A program made the translations under genes and the position numbers. From the NCBI RefSeq assembly GCF_036492245.1, contig NZ_AP025286.1, forward strand, positions 992,001 through 1,056,000: a stretch of DNA of 64,000 nt, given 5' to 3'. The notes under the pieces are model-generated. The model was given only the letters and a program-made list of their open reading frames with translations, searched no databases and was not told the DNA's origin. Positions 16,407 through 24,944 of the stretch are shown here, in pieces (within the stretch, counting starts at the first letter, position 1; the number at the start of each line of letters is the position of its first letter). Source of the stretch: Treponema bryantii. GTDB lineage: Bacteria; Spirochaetota; Spirochaetia; Treponematales; Treponemataceae.

Positions 16407-17582
16407 ATGAGTAAAAAAAAGCAGGGGAGTTTTAAGCGTTTTAAGCGCGCTCTTAAGTATACACTCAAAAATCCTCTTACTTATATCTGGCTTCTCATTT
16501 TTATAATAATTGCCGTTGCAACTATTGTTGTCTTTGCGTCTGAAACTAAGACCGAAAGCGGAATAGAAACAATGTTCGATTCCGTATGGTTTACATTAGT
16601 TGCGGTTTTTGCGGCTTATTTTGATTATTGTGTAAAATCAGTTCCAGGCCGAATGTCAGCGCTTGTTCTGCTTGTGCTCGGAATGCTGTTATTCAGTGCC
16701 GTTACCGGTAAGCTTGCGTCCTATTTCATGGATTTGCAGATGAAGAAAAATAAGGGGCTTAAAAAATTGAAGAATATGAAAGGACATTTTTTACTTTGCG
16801 GATGGAGACCAGGCTTTGAAAAGATTCTGGATACCGTGCTTACTACAAATCCGGATATTACACCTGATATGGTTGTAATGATAAATGATGCAGCAGAGCA
16901 GATTGAGCAGATTCGTTCACAGCCTCGATTTAAGGAACTTAATTATGTTTCCGGAGATTTTTCGGATGAAGCTGTTCTTAAACGTGCACAAATTGATACT
17001 GCAGAACGAGCCCTTGTAATTTGCGACCGTTCAAAAACGTATTCTGATCTTGAAATAGACAGTCGTACAGTACTTGCCGTTCTTACAATGGAAAATCTGA
17101 ATCCTGGAATTTATGTAGCAGCTGAACTTATCGATGCAAAATTCCAGAAGCATCTTGAAATGGCACATTGTGATGAAATCATCCTTACACAGGATTATGA
17201 ACACAGTCTTCTTGCAACTGCTTCAAGCGGAATGGGTTACAGTAACGTTATCCGTGCCCTTATAAGTGATGATGCTGATACTGGTATAATCATAGAAGAT
17301 ATTCCTGCTTCGTTTATTGGAAAGACCTATGGTGAATATGGAGCTCATATTGAGCAGAATGGTAATAAAGGCGGCGTTCTTGTAGGCCTTCTCTTAAATA
17401 CAGGTAATTTCCATCAGCGTCGTAAAGATGCACTTAGAGAGGCTCAGAAGAATCCTGATATCAAGAGTATTGTTGATAATCTGAAAAAGGTTAAGACTCT
17501 CAAGAGTAATGAACCGGTTCTTACACCTGCGCCAGATTTTGTTATTCAGAAAAATACCAAAGCCATTCTGGTACGAGGATAG
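16407..17582 (+). CDS. RCK-domain ion channel with atypical pore
   Basis: 391 residues. Two membrane helices (residues ~24-44 and ~83-104) flank a pore helix (~58-76), and a cytoplasmic Rossmann/RCK (TrkA-N-like) region begins at ~126 (GHFLLCGWRPG). This is the layout of two-helix potassium channels and of Castor/Pollux-like channels. The selectivity filter TVGYGD is absent; the matching place reads VFAAYFDYC. Ion choice is therefore uncertain. The next gene, 9 bp on, encodes a cyclic-nucleotide-binding protein, which could be a detached regulatory subunit, and rsgA follows. The N-terminus is strongly basic (MSKKKQGSFKRFKR). Confidence 0.75.
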   Translation: MSKKKQGSFKRFKRALKYTLKNPLTYIWLLIFIIIAVATIVVFASETKTESGIETMFDSVWFTLVAVFAAYFDYCVKSVPGRMSALVLLVLGMLLFSAVTGKLASYFMDLQMKKNKGLKKLKNMKGHFLLCGWRPGFEKILDTVLTTNPDITPDMVVMINDAAEQIEQIRSQPRFKELNYVSGDFSDEAVLKRAQIDTAERALVICDRSKTYSDLEIDSRTVLAVLTMENLNPGIYVAAELIDAKFQKHLEMAHCDEIILTQDYEHSLLATASSGMGYSNVIRALISDDADTGIIIEDIPASFIGKTYGEYGAHIEQNGNKGGVLVGLLLNTGNFHQRRKDALREAQKNPDIKSIVDNLKKVKTLKSNEPVLTPAPDFVIQKNTKAILVRG

Positions 17583-17591
17583 GAGGATTTT

Positions 17592-18107
17592 ATGGATAAG
17601 TTTGAAGACGTTTTACCTAAACTTGTACAGATTCAGTTGTTTTCTGATTTTTGTATTGATGATGAAAATGATTGCAGAATCCTTCGTGCTGTATATGATA
17701 ATATGACAGTTGAAAACTATCAGAAGGGTGATGTAATTATTGAAGAAGGAAAGTTCGGAGATATGTTCTATATCCTGTATCAGGGAAAAGTTCAGGTTTA
17801 TAGAAAGACTCCTGCAGGAGATAAGATTGCCCTTGCAGATCTTTCCAGTGATATGAATATTTTCTTTGGGGAAACAGCTTTGATAAGTGATGATCCACGA
17901 ACTGCAACAGTAAAGGCTATAACAGACTGTCGTTGTATAGCACTTTCCAGTACAAAGTTTCTGGAAGTGTGTGATCGCGAGCCCCTTTTAGGCTACAGAG
18001 TTCTTTTGCACCTTGCACAGGGAATGGCAAAAACTATCCGCGATACAAACAGCGATAAGGCAACCTTATACGAAGCATTGTTCAGTGAAATAGAATCAGG
18101 AGTTTAA
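17592..18107 (+). CDS. Cyclic-nucleotide-binding domain protein
   Basis: 171 residues forming a single cNMP-binding domain of the CRP/PKA-regulatory fold, without a DNA-binding domain. The phosphate-binding cassette is FFGETALISDDPRTATV, with the Glu and Arg that hold the ribose and phosphate, so it should bind cAMP or cGMP. AGGAGG lies before the ATG. It lies between the RCK channel and rsgA in one operon. I infer that it either regulates the channel in trans or acts as a free cAMP receptor for the two cyclases encoded in this window. No membrane helix or signal peptide is present. Confidence 0.88.
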   Translation: MDKFEDVLPKLVQIQLFSDFCIDDENDCRILRAVYDNMTVENYQKGDVIIEEGKFGDMFYILYQGKVQVYRKTPAGDKIALADLSSDMNIFFGETALISDDPRTATVKAITDCRCIALSSTKFLEVCDREPLLGYRVLLHLAQGMAKTIRDTNSDKATLYEALFSEIESGV

Positions 18108-18108
18108 T

Positions 18109-19095
18109 TTGAAAGGAACTGTTATTGCAGGAACAAATAATCTTTTTACAGTTGAATGTGAAGATGATGTTACCCGAAACTGTACAATTAAAGGTAAAGT
18201 AATTAAAACTGAAAAGGAATATTATAATCCAATTGCACCAGGAGATGTTGTCGAAGTTGAACCGGATGAACTTAATGATGAAAAAGGTCAGATAGTTACT
18301 CTGGAAAAACGACGCAATACTTTTTTGCGCTGGAATGTAAAGGGCCGTTGTCCGCAGCTTCTTGCAAGTAACCTTGATTATCTGATTCTGGTATGTACTC
18401 CGGATGAGCCTCCTTTCCGTCCTCGCTTTACGGATAGAGCTCTGGCTCAGGCTGAACATCAGGGAATCACTCCGGTAATTGTCTGCAACAAATGGGACCT
18501 CGCCCTTGAAATGCAGACTGATGGGCGCGAAGAGCAGTTTGAAGAAATAGAAAAAAGACTTTCTATCTGGGAAGATTTAGGCTACAAGGTACTGCGTATT
18601 TCTGCAAAGACAGGAGAGGGTATGCAGGAGTTTGCAGAGCTGCTTGAAGATAAACTTTCAGCATTTGTAGGTCAGTCTGGAGTAGGTAAATCCAGTCTTA
18701 TAAACGTTATGGATAATACCTGCGTACTGAGAACAGGAAGCCTTTCAAAGAAATACGGTCGGGGAAGCCATACCACTACTAAAGGTACGCTGATTCACCT
18801 GACCTTGAATGAGACATTGACTGAAGGAATACAGGGCCGTAAGGCAAATATCATTGATACACCGGGAATCCGCCGTTTTGTACTTGATGATATTGAAGCT
18901 GATGACCTTGCAATGTACTTCAGGGAATTTGAACCATTTATCGGCAAATGTAAATTTGGAATGAATTGCCGGCATAATACAGAACCAGGTTGTGCAGTGC
19001 GTAAAGCTGTAGAAGATGGCGTAATTAGCCAGGAACGCTTCGACAGCTGGCAGAGAATCAGCGAAGAAATCCGCACAGGCTCCTGGAGCGATTGA
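18109..19095 (+). CDS. rsgA: Ribosome small-subunit-dependent GTPase A
   Basis: 328 residues. RsgA (YjeQ) is a circularly permuted GTPase that helps mature the 30S subunit. An OB-fold comes first (~1-75). The G motifs then appear in permuted order: G4 NKWD, G1 GQSGVGKSS, then G3 DTPG. The C-terminal zinc motif follows, with Cys, Cys, His and Cys in CKFGMNCRHNTEPGC. The start is a TTG at 18109, chosen because GGAG (18099-18102) sits six bases upstream and no ATG fits. It begins one base after the previous stop, so translation is probably coupled. Confidence 0.95.
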   Translation: MKGTVIAGTNNLFTVECEDDVTRNCTIKGKVIKTEKEYYNPIAPGDVVEVEPDELNDEKGQIVTLEKRRNTFLRWNVKGRCPQLLASNLDYLILVCTPDEPPFRPRFTDRALAQAEHQGITPVIVCNKWDLALEMQTDGREEQFEEIEKRLSIWEDLGYKVLRISAKTGEGMQEFAELLEDKLSAFVGQSGVGKSSLINVMDNTCVLRTGSLSKKYGRGSHTTTKGTLIHLTLNETLTEGIQGRKANIIDTPGIRRFVLDDIEADDLAMYFREFEPFIGKCKFGMNCRHNTEPGCAVRKAVEDGVISQERFDSWQRISEEIRTGSWSD

Positions 19096-19097
19096 TT

Positions 19098-19157
19098 GGA
19101 TTGCCACGTCGCTACGCTCCTCGCAATGACGTCATTGCGAGCGAAGCGAAGCAATCC
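19098..19157. repeat. REP-like inverted repeat, order B-A
   Basis: Two related halves face each other around a perfect 18-bp palindrome, CGCAATGACGTCATTGCG (19122-19139). The outer ends are GGATTGC and GCAATCC. The same halves occur in the opposite order at 62371-62438. It lies between rsgA and mutS2 and may also stop transcription, though there is no T-run. Confidence 0.85.
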
Positions 19158-19172
19158 ATGTTATAAAGAACT

Positions 19173-21722
19173 ATGAATAATAAAACCTTAAACGAAATTG
19201 ATTATTATCGTCTCCGCGACGAAATCGCGGGATATTGTGTTTCGACAGAAGGTCGCGAAAAACTATTACAGCGCGAACCTCTTCGAAAATCAGAAGAAAT
19301 TGAAAATTTAAAAAATCTTAGCCGCGAGTGGAGTGTTTACTTTTCTGCGGGTCGTGCAAATCCTATTAGTGGCTGGGAACCAGTTCATCCGCTTCTCAGT
19401 ATAATAAAAGCTCGTGGGGCATCTCTCTCTCTCGAACAGGTGCATTATCTTGGTCAGTTTGTAACAAGCATAAACAGCGTTCGTAAAGCAATTCAGCTGC
19501 ATGGTCAGGAATTGTCATTAAAACTGCTTGCAGAACAGGTTACTCAGCTGCCGGATATTACAGATATGGAAAAAAAGATTTTCCGTATCATTACTCCTGA
19601 TGGAGAACTACGTGAACTTCCAGAAATAATAGCAATCAGAAAGCAGATTGCAAGCCTTAATGCTAAAATCAGAACTGTTATGCAGGGCTTTACATCTGAC
19701 CAGAAGCTAAGTGATGTGCTTCAGAGTAACGTTCCGGTATTGAGAAACGGCCGCCAGGTGCTTGCCGTAAAAGCCAGTCTTCAAAACAGAATTCCTGGTA
19801 TTGTGCATGAGGTAAGCCAGACTGCTCAGACTGTTTATGTAGAACCGGAAGAAGCTGTGCTTTGCAGTAATGAGCTGATTCAAAAAGAGTTTGAACTTCA
19901 GGCAGTTATAAAAAAGATTCTGCTTGAGCTTACAGAAAGTCTTCAGCCATCTATTCCGGCAATAAAGCAGGCGCTTCCTGTTATGACATTGTTTGATACT
20001 ACTCAGGCAGCAAGCCGATGGGGACAGTCTCGCGAATGTAACTATGCACTGCCAGCAGACAAAGAACCGCCTCTTTTACTTAAGGCTAGACACCCGCTTC
20101 TTGGGGAAAAAGCTGTGCCTATAGACATCCGCTTTATGGACGGCAAGCGCGTACTTATAATTACAGGACCGAACACCGGCGGAAAAACCGTTTCGCTTAA
20201 AACTTTCGCGCTCCTTTCTATGCTAAATCAGTCCGGCTTCCCGATCCCCGCGGCGGAAGGTACCCGTTTACCGGTATTCTCAAACGTCTTTGCTGATATC
20301 GGTGATGATCAGTCTCTCGATCAGAGCCTTTCTACCTTCAGCGGTCATATGAAAAATATCGCGCAGGCCGTGAACTCTGCAAAATCCGATACCCTTATCC
20401 TTCTGGATGAACTTGGCAGTGGAACCGACCCTCAGGAAGGAACCGCTATCTCAATGGCCGTTCTCGACGAACTTATTAAACGCAAATCTTTCGTGCTTGT
20501 AACGACCCATCAGGGCATTTTGAAAAATTACGGCTACACAAATCCGTGCTGTATAAATGCGTCTGTTGAGTTTAATCAGGATACTCTGTCACCGTCATAT
20601 CACTTGCTTATGGGGGTGCCTGGTGAAAGCCATGCTTTGGATATTGCTCAGAAGAGTGGACTACCAACAGAAATCTGCAAGGCAGCACGTACTTATATTG
20701 CAACAGAACAGGCCGATGTTTCAGCTCTTATCCGTGGTCTCAACCGCAAGCACGTAGAACTCAATAAAGTTCAGAAAGAAGCAGAACGTCTCGCCGTGGA
20801 AGCTCAGGAAAAAACAGACCGACTTAAGGCCCGCGAACTCGAACTTCGCCGCCTGGAATCAAATCTCAAAAAAGGTAAGCAGCAGGAACTCAATGACTTC
20901 CTTATTCACAGCCGCCGTCAGCTTGAAAATCTTGTACGTACTCTCAAGGAAGGTGAGATTACACGAGAGAAAACTCTCAGTGTAAAGCAGTACATTGCCG
21001 AGCTTACGGAAGATACAATGCGTCTCGATCGAAAAATCGAAGCCGAGGAAGAAAAACTTGCCCGTGACGAACAGAAGTTTGAGGCAGAGCAGGCAGCTGC
21101 TAAAAAGCATTCAATCGGAAGCAACAAGAAAACAAAGAAGAAAATGAGTAATGCCGAAGCATTGAAATATGCAAGTTCGATTGTTACAGAACCTGCTGTG
21201 GACAGCAAAGCTCAGAGTTCTCAGAAAATAGCAGCTGCTCCGGTTCAGATATCTTTCCAGCCTGGCGCCACAGTTCGGACAAGTACTGGTACTTCAGGAG
21301 TTCTTGTTGAACAGACTAAAAAAGGTGTGTGGCAGGTTCAGTTTGGCAGTATCAAAATGTCAATGAAGGAAAAAGATCTTAAGCTTGTGCAGGGGACAGA
21401 AGCTCAGAATTCAGTTCCTCTCAAGGCTGATGTATCCATTGAACTTGCAGATGATGCTTCAAATGGAATTTATGAGAGACCTGTATTTGAATTACGTCTT
21501 CTTGGTATGCGTGCAGATGAAGCTGTTCGAGCTCTGGAGCGTCAGGTAGATCTTTGCGTGCTTCATAACTTCCCTCATTTCAGTGTAATTCACGGAAAGG
21601 GTGATGGAGTTTTAATGCAGGCAGTTTCAGATTATCTTTCGCACTGTCCGGTAGTAGCAGAGTTCTCAAAAGCTCCTGCCGAAGACGGCGGTGCCGGTAA
21701 GACATACGTAACGCTTAAGTGA
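19173..21722 (+). CDS. mutS2: Endonuclease MutS2
   Basis: 849 residues. MutS2 is a MutS-like ATPase without the mismatch-recognition domain; known roles include suppression of recombination and rescue of collided ribosomes. Order: MutS core and lever (~1-300), ATPase with P-loop GPNTGGKT (~333) and Walker B LILLDELGSGTDP, a long charged coiled coil (~525-650), a KOW-like segment, and a C-terminal Smr domain with HGKGDGVL. The first Smr motif, usually LDLHG, reads LRLLGMR, so its His is missing. A TATAAA lies five bases before the ATG and no ribosome site is evident. Confidence 0.93.
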   Translation: MNNKTLNEIDYYRLRDEIAGYCVSTEGREKLLQREPLRKSEEIENLKNLSREWSVYFSAGRANPISGWEPVHPLLSIIKARGASLSLEQVHYLGQFVTSINSVRKAIQLHGQELSLKLLAEQVTQLPDITDMEKKIFRIITPDGELRELPEIIAIRKQIASLNAKIRTVMQGFTSDQKLSDVLQSNVPVLRNGRQVLAVKASLQNRIPGIVHEVSQTAQTVYVEPEEAVLCSNELIQKEFELQAVIKKILLELTESLQPSIPAIKQALPVMTLFDTTQAASRWGQSRECNYALPADKEPPLLLKARHPLLGEKAVPIDIRFMDGKRVLIITGPNTGGKTVSLKTFALLSMLNQSGFPIPAAEGTRLPVFSNVFADIGDDQSLDQSLSTFSGHMKNIAQAVNSAKSDTLILLDELGSGTDPQEGTAISMAVLDELIKRKSFVLVTTHQGILKNYGYTNPCCINASVEFNQDTLSPSYHLLMGVPGESHALDIAQKSGLPTEICKAARTYIATEQADVSALIRGLNRKHVELNKVQKEAERLAVEAQEKTDRLKARELELRRLESNLKKGKQQELNDFLIHSRRQLENLVRTLKEGEITREKTLSVKQYIAELTEDTMRLDRKIEAEEEKLARDEQKFEAEQAAAKKHSIGSNKKTKKKMSNAEALKYASSIVTEPAVDSKAQSSQKIAAAPVQISFQPGATVRTSTGTSGVLVEQTKKGVWQVQFGSIKMSMKEKDLKLVQGTEAQNSVPLKADVSIELADDASNGIYERPVFELRLLGMRADEAVRALERQVDLCVLHNFPHFSVIHGKGDGVLMQAVSDYLSHCPVVAEFSKAPAEDGGAGKTYVTLK

Positions 21723-21754
21723 CGCAATGACGGTCGTAGGATTTCGGAGGATTT

Positions 21755-22525
21755 ATGGACTGGTTTGAATCAGAAAACTTCTGGACACAATTTGCACCAA
21801 TTATGTTTGATGATGCCCGCTGGGCAGAAGCACCAACTGTAGCTCAATACGTAAAGGACATTGCAAAGCTCCGTGACGGGGATTCTGTCCTCGATGCAGG
21901 CTGCGGGCTTGGCCGCATTTCCGTTGAACTCGCCGCTCTCGAACTTGACGTAACTGGGGTAGATATAATCCAGAGCGAACTCGATGCCGCCCGCGAATCT
22001 GCCGAGGCAGAAGGTGTTCCGCTCAAACTTATCAATCATGATCTTAGAACCTTCCATGCTCCTAATCAGTTTGACTGTGCTGTAAATCTTTATACTTCGT
22101 TCGGTTATTGTGCTTCAGTTGAAGAAGATATGCAGATTCTTAAAAACATTGCAGATTCAGTAAAACCCGGCGGTACCTTCATTATGGAATGTACCAGCCG
22201 CGAAACTGCAGTTATGTACTGGACTCCAGGCGAAGAATTTGAGAGGGCAGGTTATAAGGTTGTAACACATTTTGAAGTTGTTGGTGCCTGGGAGGGGCTG
22301 AAGTCGCAGTGGACACTGTATCCTGCTGATACAGATCTCAGTAAATCACCGGCTTCAAAACCTGTTGTAGATCACTGTTTTGTACAGCGCCTATACCCGG
22401 CATCTTTCCTGCGAGACAAACTGATTGAATTCGGGTTTTCTGATACAAAAGTTTATGGAGATTTTGATAAGTCTCCATATAACGAGCATGCCAGAACAAT
22501 GGTTTTAATTGGAATTAAGAAATAA
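21755..22525 (+). CDS. SAM-dependent methyltransferase, class I
   Basis: 256 residues. Motif I is VLDAGCGLGRISVELA (~46-61), motif II ends in VTGVDII, and a later segment, LKNIADSVKPGGTFIME, is motif V-VI of small-molecule methyltransferases. The substrate is not predictable; the N-terminal W-F-E-S-E-N-F-W segment is common in Cyc/UbiE-like members. GGAGG precedes the ATG. The gap to mutS2 is 32 bp, so it may be co-transcribed. Its 3' end overlaps the convergent GGDEF gene by 11 bp. Confidence 0.85.
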   Translation: MDWFESENFWTQFAPIMFDDARWAEAPTVAQYVKDIAKLRDGDSVLDAGCGLGRISVELAALELDVTGVDIIQSELDAARESAEAEGVPLKLINHDLRTFHAPNQFDCAVNLYTSFGYCASVEEDMQILKNIADSVKPGGTFIMECTSRETAVMYWTPGEEFERAGYKVVTHFEVVGAWEGLKSQWTLYPADTDLSKSPASKPVVDHCFVQRLYPASFLRDKLIEFGFSDTKVYGDFDKSPYNEHARTMVLIGIKK

Positions 22526-23600
22526 CGCAGTTCTTTCCTGAGTTCTTTGCTGTATAAAGTTTCTTGTCTACTTCCTGTAAAAGAACATCGTAGGTCATGT
22601 CTTCTGTACAGGTCATAAAACCGGCACTTACAGTAACAAAACGGTTTTCAGCAAGAATTATTTTTTGTCTGGTTTGTTTAAGGACATTCTGTACAAGTTT
22701 AAGAGCTTCTTCCTTGTTTTTCTTTGGAATCAAAAGAAGAAATTCTTCACCACCATAACGGCAGGCGGTTACACCATCTGTAATACATTCATTAAGAATA
22801 TCTGCAAATCTTTTAAGTACTGTATCTCCAAAAGGATGGCCGTATTTATCATTTACATACTTGAAATCATCAATATCAAACATTGCAATATGCAGTTTAC
22901 CTGTGTCCCCGAGGGTAAGAATTGCAAGTTTTAAGAAATTGTTGAAATACCGGCGGTTATAAAGCCCTGTTAATTCATCTGTATTTGCCTGACGTTCATA
23001 AAGCAAGGAAAGCTGTTCAATCTTATGACGGTCATGATAATTCTGTTTTGAAACAATAAAAGAAAATGCAAAAAGTACAAGGCTTGCAATCAGCATACTG
23101 CAAAGCTGATCTATAAAGGCATCATAATGTGACATTGGAATAAATGCCTGTGGTAAAATTTGATAAAGAACAAAAAGACCTGAATATTCCAGAAGAATTA
23201 AAATAAAAAGAATAATTCTGGTTTTTCCTCTGAGAGCAAGTGCAGTACAGACTACAGCTACGAGAAAATAAAAAGGCATTCCACCATGAAGTCCTGCATT
23301 TGCAAAGAACATCAGCGGAAAAAGAATCATAGCTGTAAGAGATATTGAAATAGTAGCAAAAAGCTTTGTTTTTTTAGTTTTAAATCCCCAGATTGAAAGG
23401 GCAAGAAGAAGCAGGGAAGAAATCAATGGAAGAAGTACAGCAATTGTCGGCAGACCAATCATATATGACTCTACAAAACCGATAATTTCACCAACCATTG
23501 CACAGAAAACCATTGCGTAGGTAATTCGTTTTTCGAGGGAGTACTTTGGCGAAAATATGGTATTGCGTATTGTCCTTAATGCTGAAAAAACTCGTTCCAT
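22515..23600 (-). CDS. Membrane GGDEF diguanylate cyclase
   Basis: 361 residues. The N-terminal ~190 residues hold about six membrane helices. The C-terminal GGDEF domain has FDIDDFKYVNDKYGH and an active-site loop RYGGEEF, so it should make cyclic di-GMP from GTP. The inhibitory RxxD site usually found just before the loop is not present. A promoter with -10 seven bases before the ATG and no ribosome site precedes it. The gene converges on the methyltransferase with an 11-bp overlap. Confidence 0.9.
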   Translation of the reverse strand: MERVFSALRTIRNTIFSPKYSLEKRITYAMVFCAMVGEIIGFVESYMIGLPTIAVLLPLISSLLLLALSIWGFKTKKTKLFATISISLTAMILFPLMFFANAGLHGGMPFYFLVAVVCTALALRGKTRIILFILILLEYSGLFVLYQILPQAFIPMSHYDAFIDQLCSMLIASLVLFAFSFIVSKQNYHDRHKIEQLSLLYERQANTDELTGLYNRRYFNNFLKLAILTLGDTGKLHIAMFDIDDFKYVNDKYGHPFGDTVLKRFADILNECITDGVTACRYGGEEFLLLIPKKNKEEALKLVQNVLKQTRQKIILAENRFVTVSAGFMTCTEDMTYDVLLQEVDKKLYTAKNSGKNCVIS

Positions 23601-23607
23601 TCAGTCT

Positions 23608-23636
23608 ATTATATACTGTCTAAATGGGTATTACAA
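23608..23636 (-). promoter_or_regulatory. Promoter of the first GGDEF gene
   Basis: On the minus strand: TTGTAA (23636-23631), 17-bp spacer, TATAAT (23613-23608), then seven bases to the ATG at 23600. It lies directly next to the asd terminator. Confidence 0.75.
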
Positions 23637-23640
23637 GTTT

Positions 23641-23678
23641 AAAAAAAGGTGGTCGAGACTGGCTCAACCACCTTTTTT
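23641..23678 (-). terminator. Terminator after asd built from a REP-like repeat
   Basis: AAAAAAAGGTGGT-C-GAG (23641-23657) pairs with CTC-A-ACCACCTTTTTT (23663-23678). It carries T-runs on both strands, so it can stop transcription both ways. The core matches the repeat at 11314-11341. Confidence 0.85.
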
Positions 23679-23695
23679 GGTTTTTCAATTACAGA

Positions 23696-24793
23696 CTAGT
23701 TAAAGAAACCCTTAGCTTTCAAAAGTTCAGCGTTAAGAATACCACCAAGAGCAGCACCACGTTTTGTATTGTGGCTCAATGCTACAAACTTGATGTCGAA
23801 TACGTTACATGGGCGGAGACGTCCGATAACGCAAGCCATTCCCTTTTCAGTCTCGCGGTCGCGGCGTGGCTGTGGGCGGTTTTCTTCGTGGCGCACAACG
23901 ATTGGATGTTCTGGAGCGCTAGGAAGTTTGAGTTCCTGTGGAACGGATGTATATGAAGTCCAGATCTTCTCGATTTCTTCCAGGCTAGGCTTTTTGTCTT
24001 CTGGAAGATCAAATTCAAGTGAAACACAAGCTGTGTGTCCGTCTACTACAGGTACACGTGTACATGTAGAAGAAACAAGAGGACCTGCTGCGTTTTCAAT
24101 CTTTCCGTCCTTTACTGTTCCGAGAATCTTAAGACATTCTTTTTCTGTCTTTTCTTCCTCGCCTCCGATAAATGGAACGATGTTATCAATCATATCGAAT
24201 GAAGAAACTCCTGGATATCCGGCACCAGAAGTAGCCTGAAGAGTTGTTACGATCATTCTCTTGATTGGGTATCCAGCCTGAATAAGAGCGTGGATTGGCA
24301 TCATGTATGTCTGGAGAGAACAGTTAGGCTTTACAGCGATAAATCCCTTGTCCCATCCGTGGTGCTTTTTCTGATCAGCAATTACATCGAGGTGAGAGTA
24401 GTTGATTTCTGGAACGAGCATTGGAACATCCTCTGTCCAGCGGTTAGCAGATGCGTTAGAAACAACGGGGATTCCTTCAGCAGCGTAAGCAGCTTCAAGA
24501 GCCTTAATTTCATCTTTACCCATTTCGAGGGCAGAGAATACAAACTGACACTTTCCAAGTGCCTTCTTTTCGTCGTTAGCATCTTCTACGATGAGGTTAG
24601 CTACGGCAGCAGGAATATCTGCACCAATGAGCCAGCGGTTTTTTACAGCTTCTGAATATGGTTTACCAGCTGAACGTGGAGAAGCTGCAACGTATGTTAC
24701 TTCAAACCATGGATGATTTTCCAGCAACTTAATATAGCGCTGACCAACCATTCCTGTTGCGCCAAGTACACCAACTTTTATCTTTTCACTCAT
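23696..24793 (-). CDS. asd: Aspartate-semialdehyde dehydrogenase
   Basis: 365 residues. It reduces aspartyl phosphate to aspartate semialdehyde, the branch point to lysine/diaminopimelate, threonine and methionine. The NADP-binding motif is GATGMVGQ (11-18), the active-site Cys is C158 in KPNCSLQ, and a catalytic His lies in GHTACVSLEF. The C-SLQ context and total length match the archaeal/fungal-type enzymes better than the E. coli type. AGGAG precedes the ATG. dapA lies upstream on the same strand, with a 151-bp gap filled by a palindromic element. Confidence 0.93.
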   Translation of the reverse strand: MSEKIKVGVLGATGMVGQRYIKLLENHPWFEVTYVAASPRSAGKPYSEAVKNRWLIGADIPAAVANLIVEDANDEKKALGKCQFVFSALEMGKDEIKALEAAYAAEGIPVVSNASANRWTEDVPMLVPEINYSHLDVIADQKKHHGWDKGFIAVKPNCSLQTYMMPIHALIQAGYPIKRMIVTTLQATSGAGYPGVSSFDMIDNIVPFIGGEEEKTEKECLKILGTVKDGKIENAAGPLVSSTCTRVPVVDGHTACVSLEFDLPEDKKPSLEEIEKIWTSYTSVPQELKLPSAPEHPIVVRHEENRPQPRRDRETEKGMACVIGRLRPCNVFDIKFVALSHNTKRGAALGGILNAELLKAKGFFN

Positions 24794-24809
24794 AATATTA
24801 CTCCTTTTT

Positions 24810-24939
24810 TAGGTTCTAGGTTTTAGGCTAGCAGGCGTTGCGGGCGACGTTTGAGCCCGCAGAGGGGGTAGTGAGCTACGAAGTGCGAACGAGGGGGAGA
24901 CTTCCCCCTTAATCCCTGGCACCTATAACCTGGCACCTA
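24810..24939. repeat. Composite palindromic element between dapA and asd
   Basis: AGGTTCTAGGTTTTAGG at the left and two tandem copies of CCTGGCACCTATAA at the right are imperfect inverted ends. Between them are the hairpins GCGGGC/GCCCGC (24840-24860) and AGGGGGA/TCCCCCT (24892-24909). There is no coding capacity. It lies in the leader of asd on the minus strand. Confidence 0.65.
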
Positions 24940-24944
24940 TAACC

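Noticed and set aside
19141-19167. Full promoter for mutS2
   Set aside because: TATAAA lies before the ATG, but no -35 occurs at 16-18 bp; TTGCGA is 21 bp away and belongs to the repeat.
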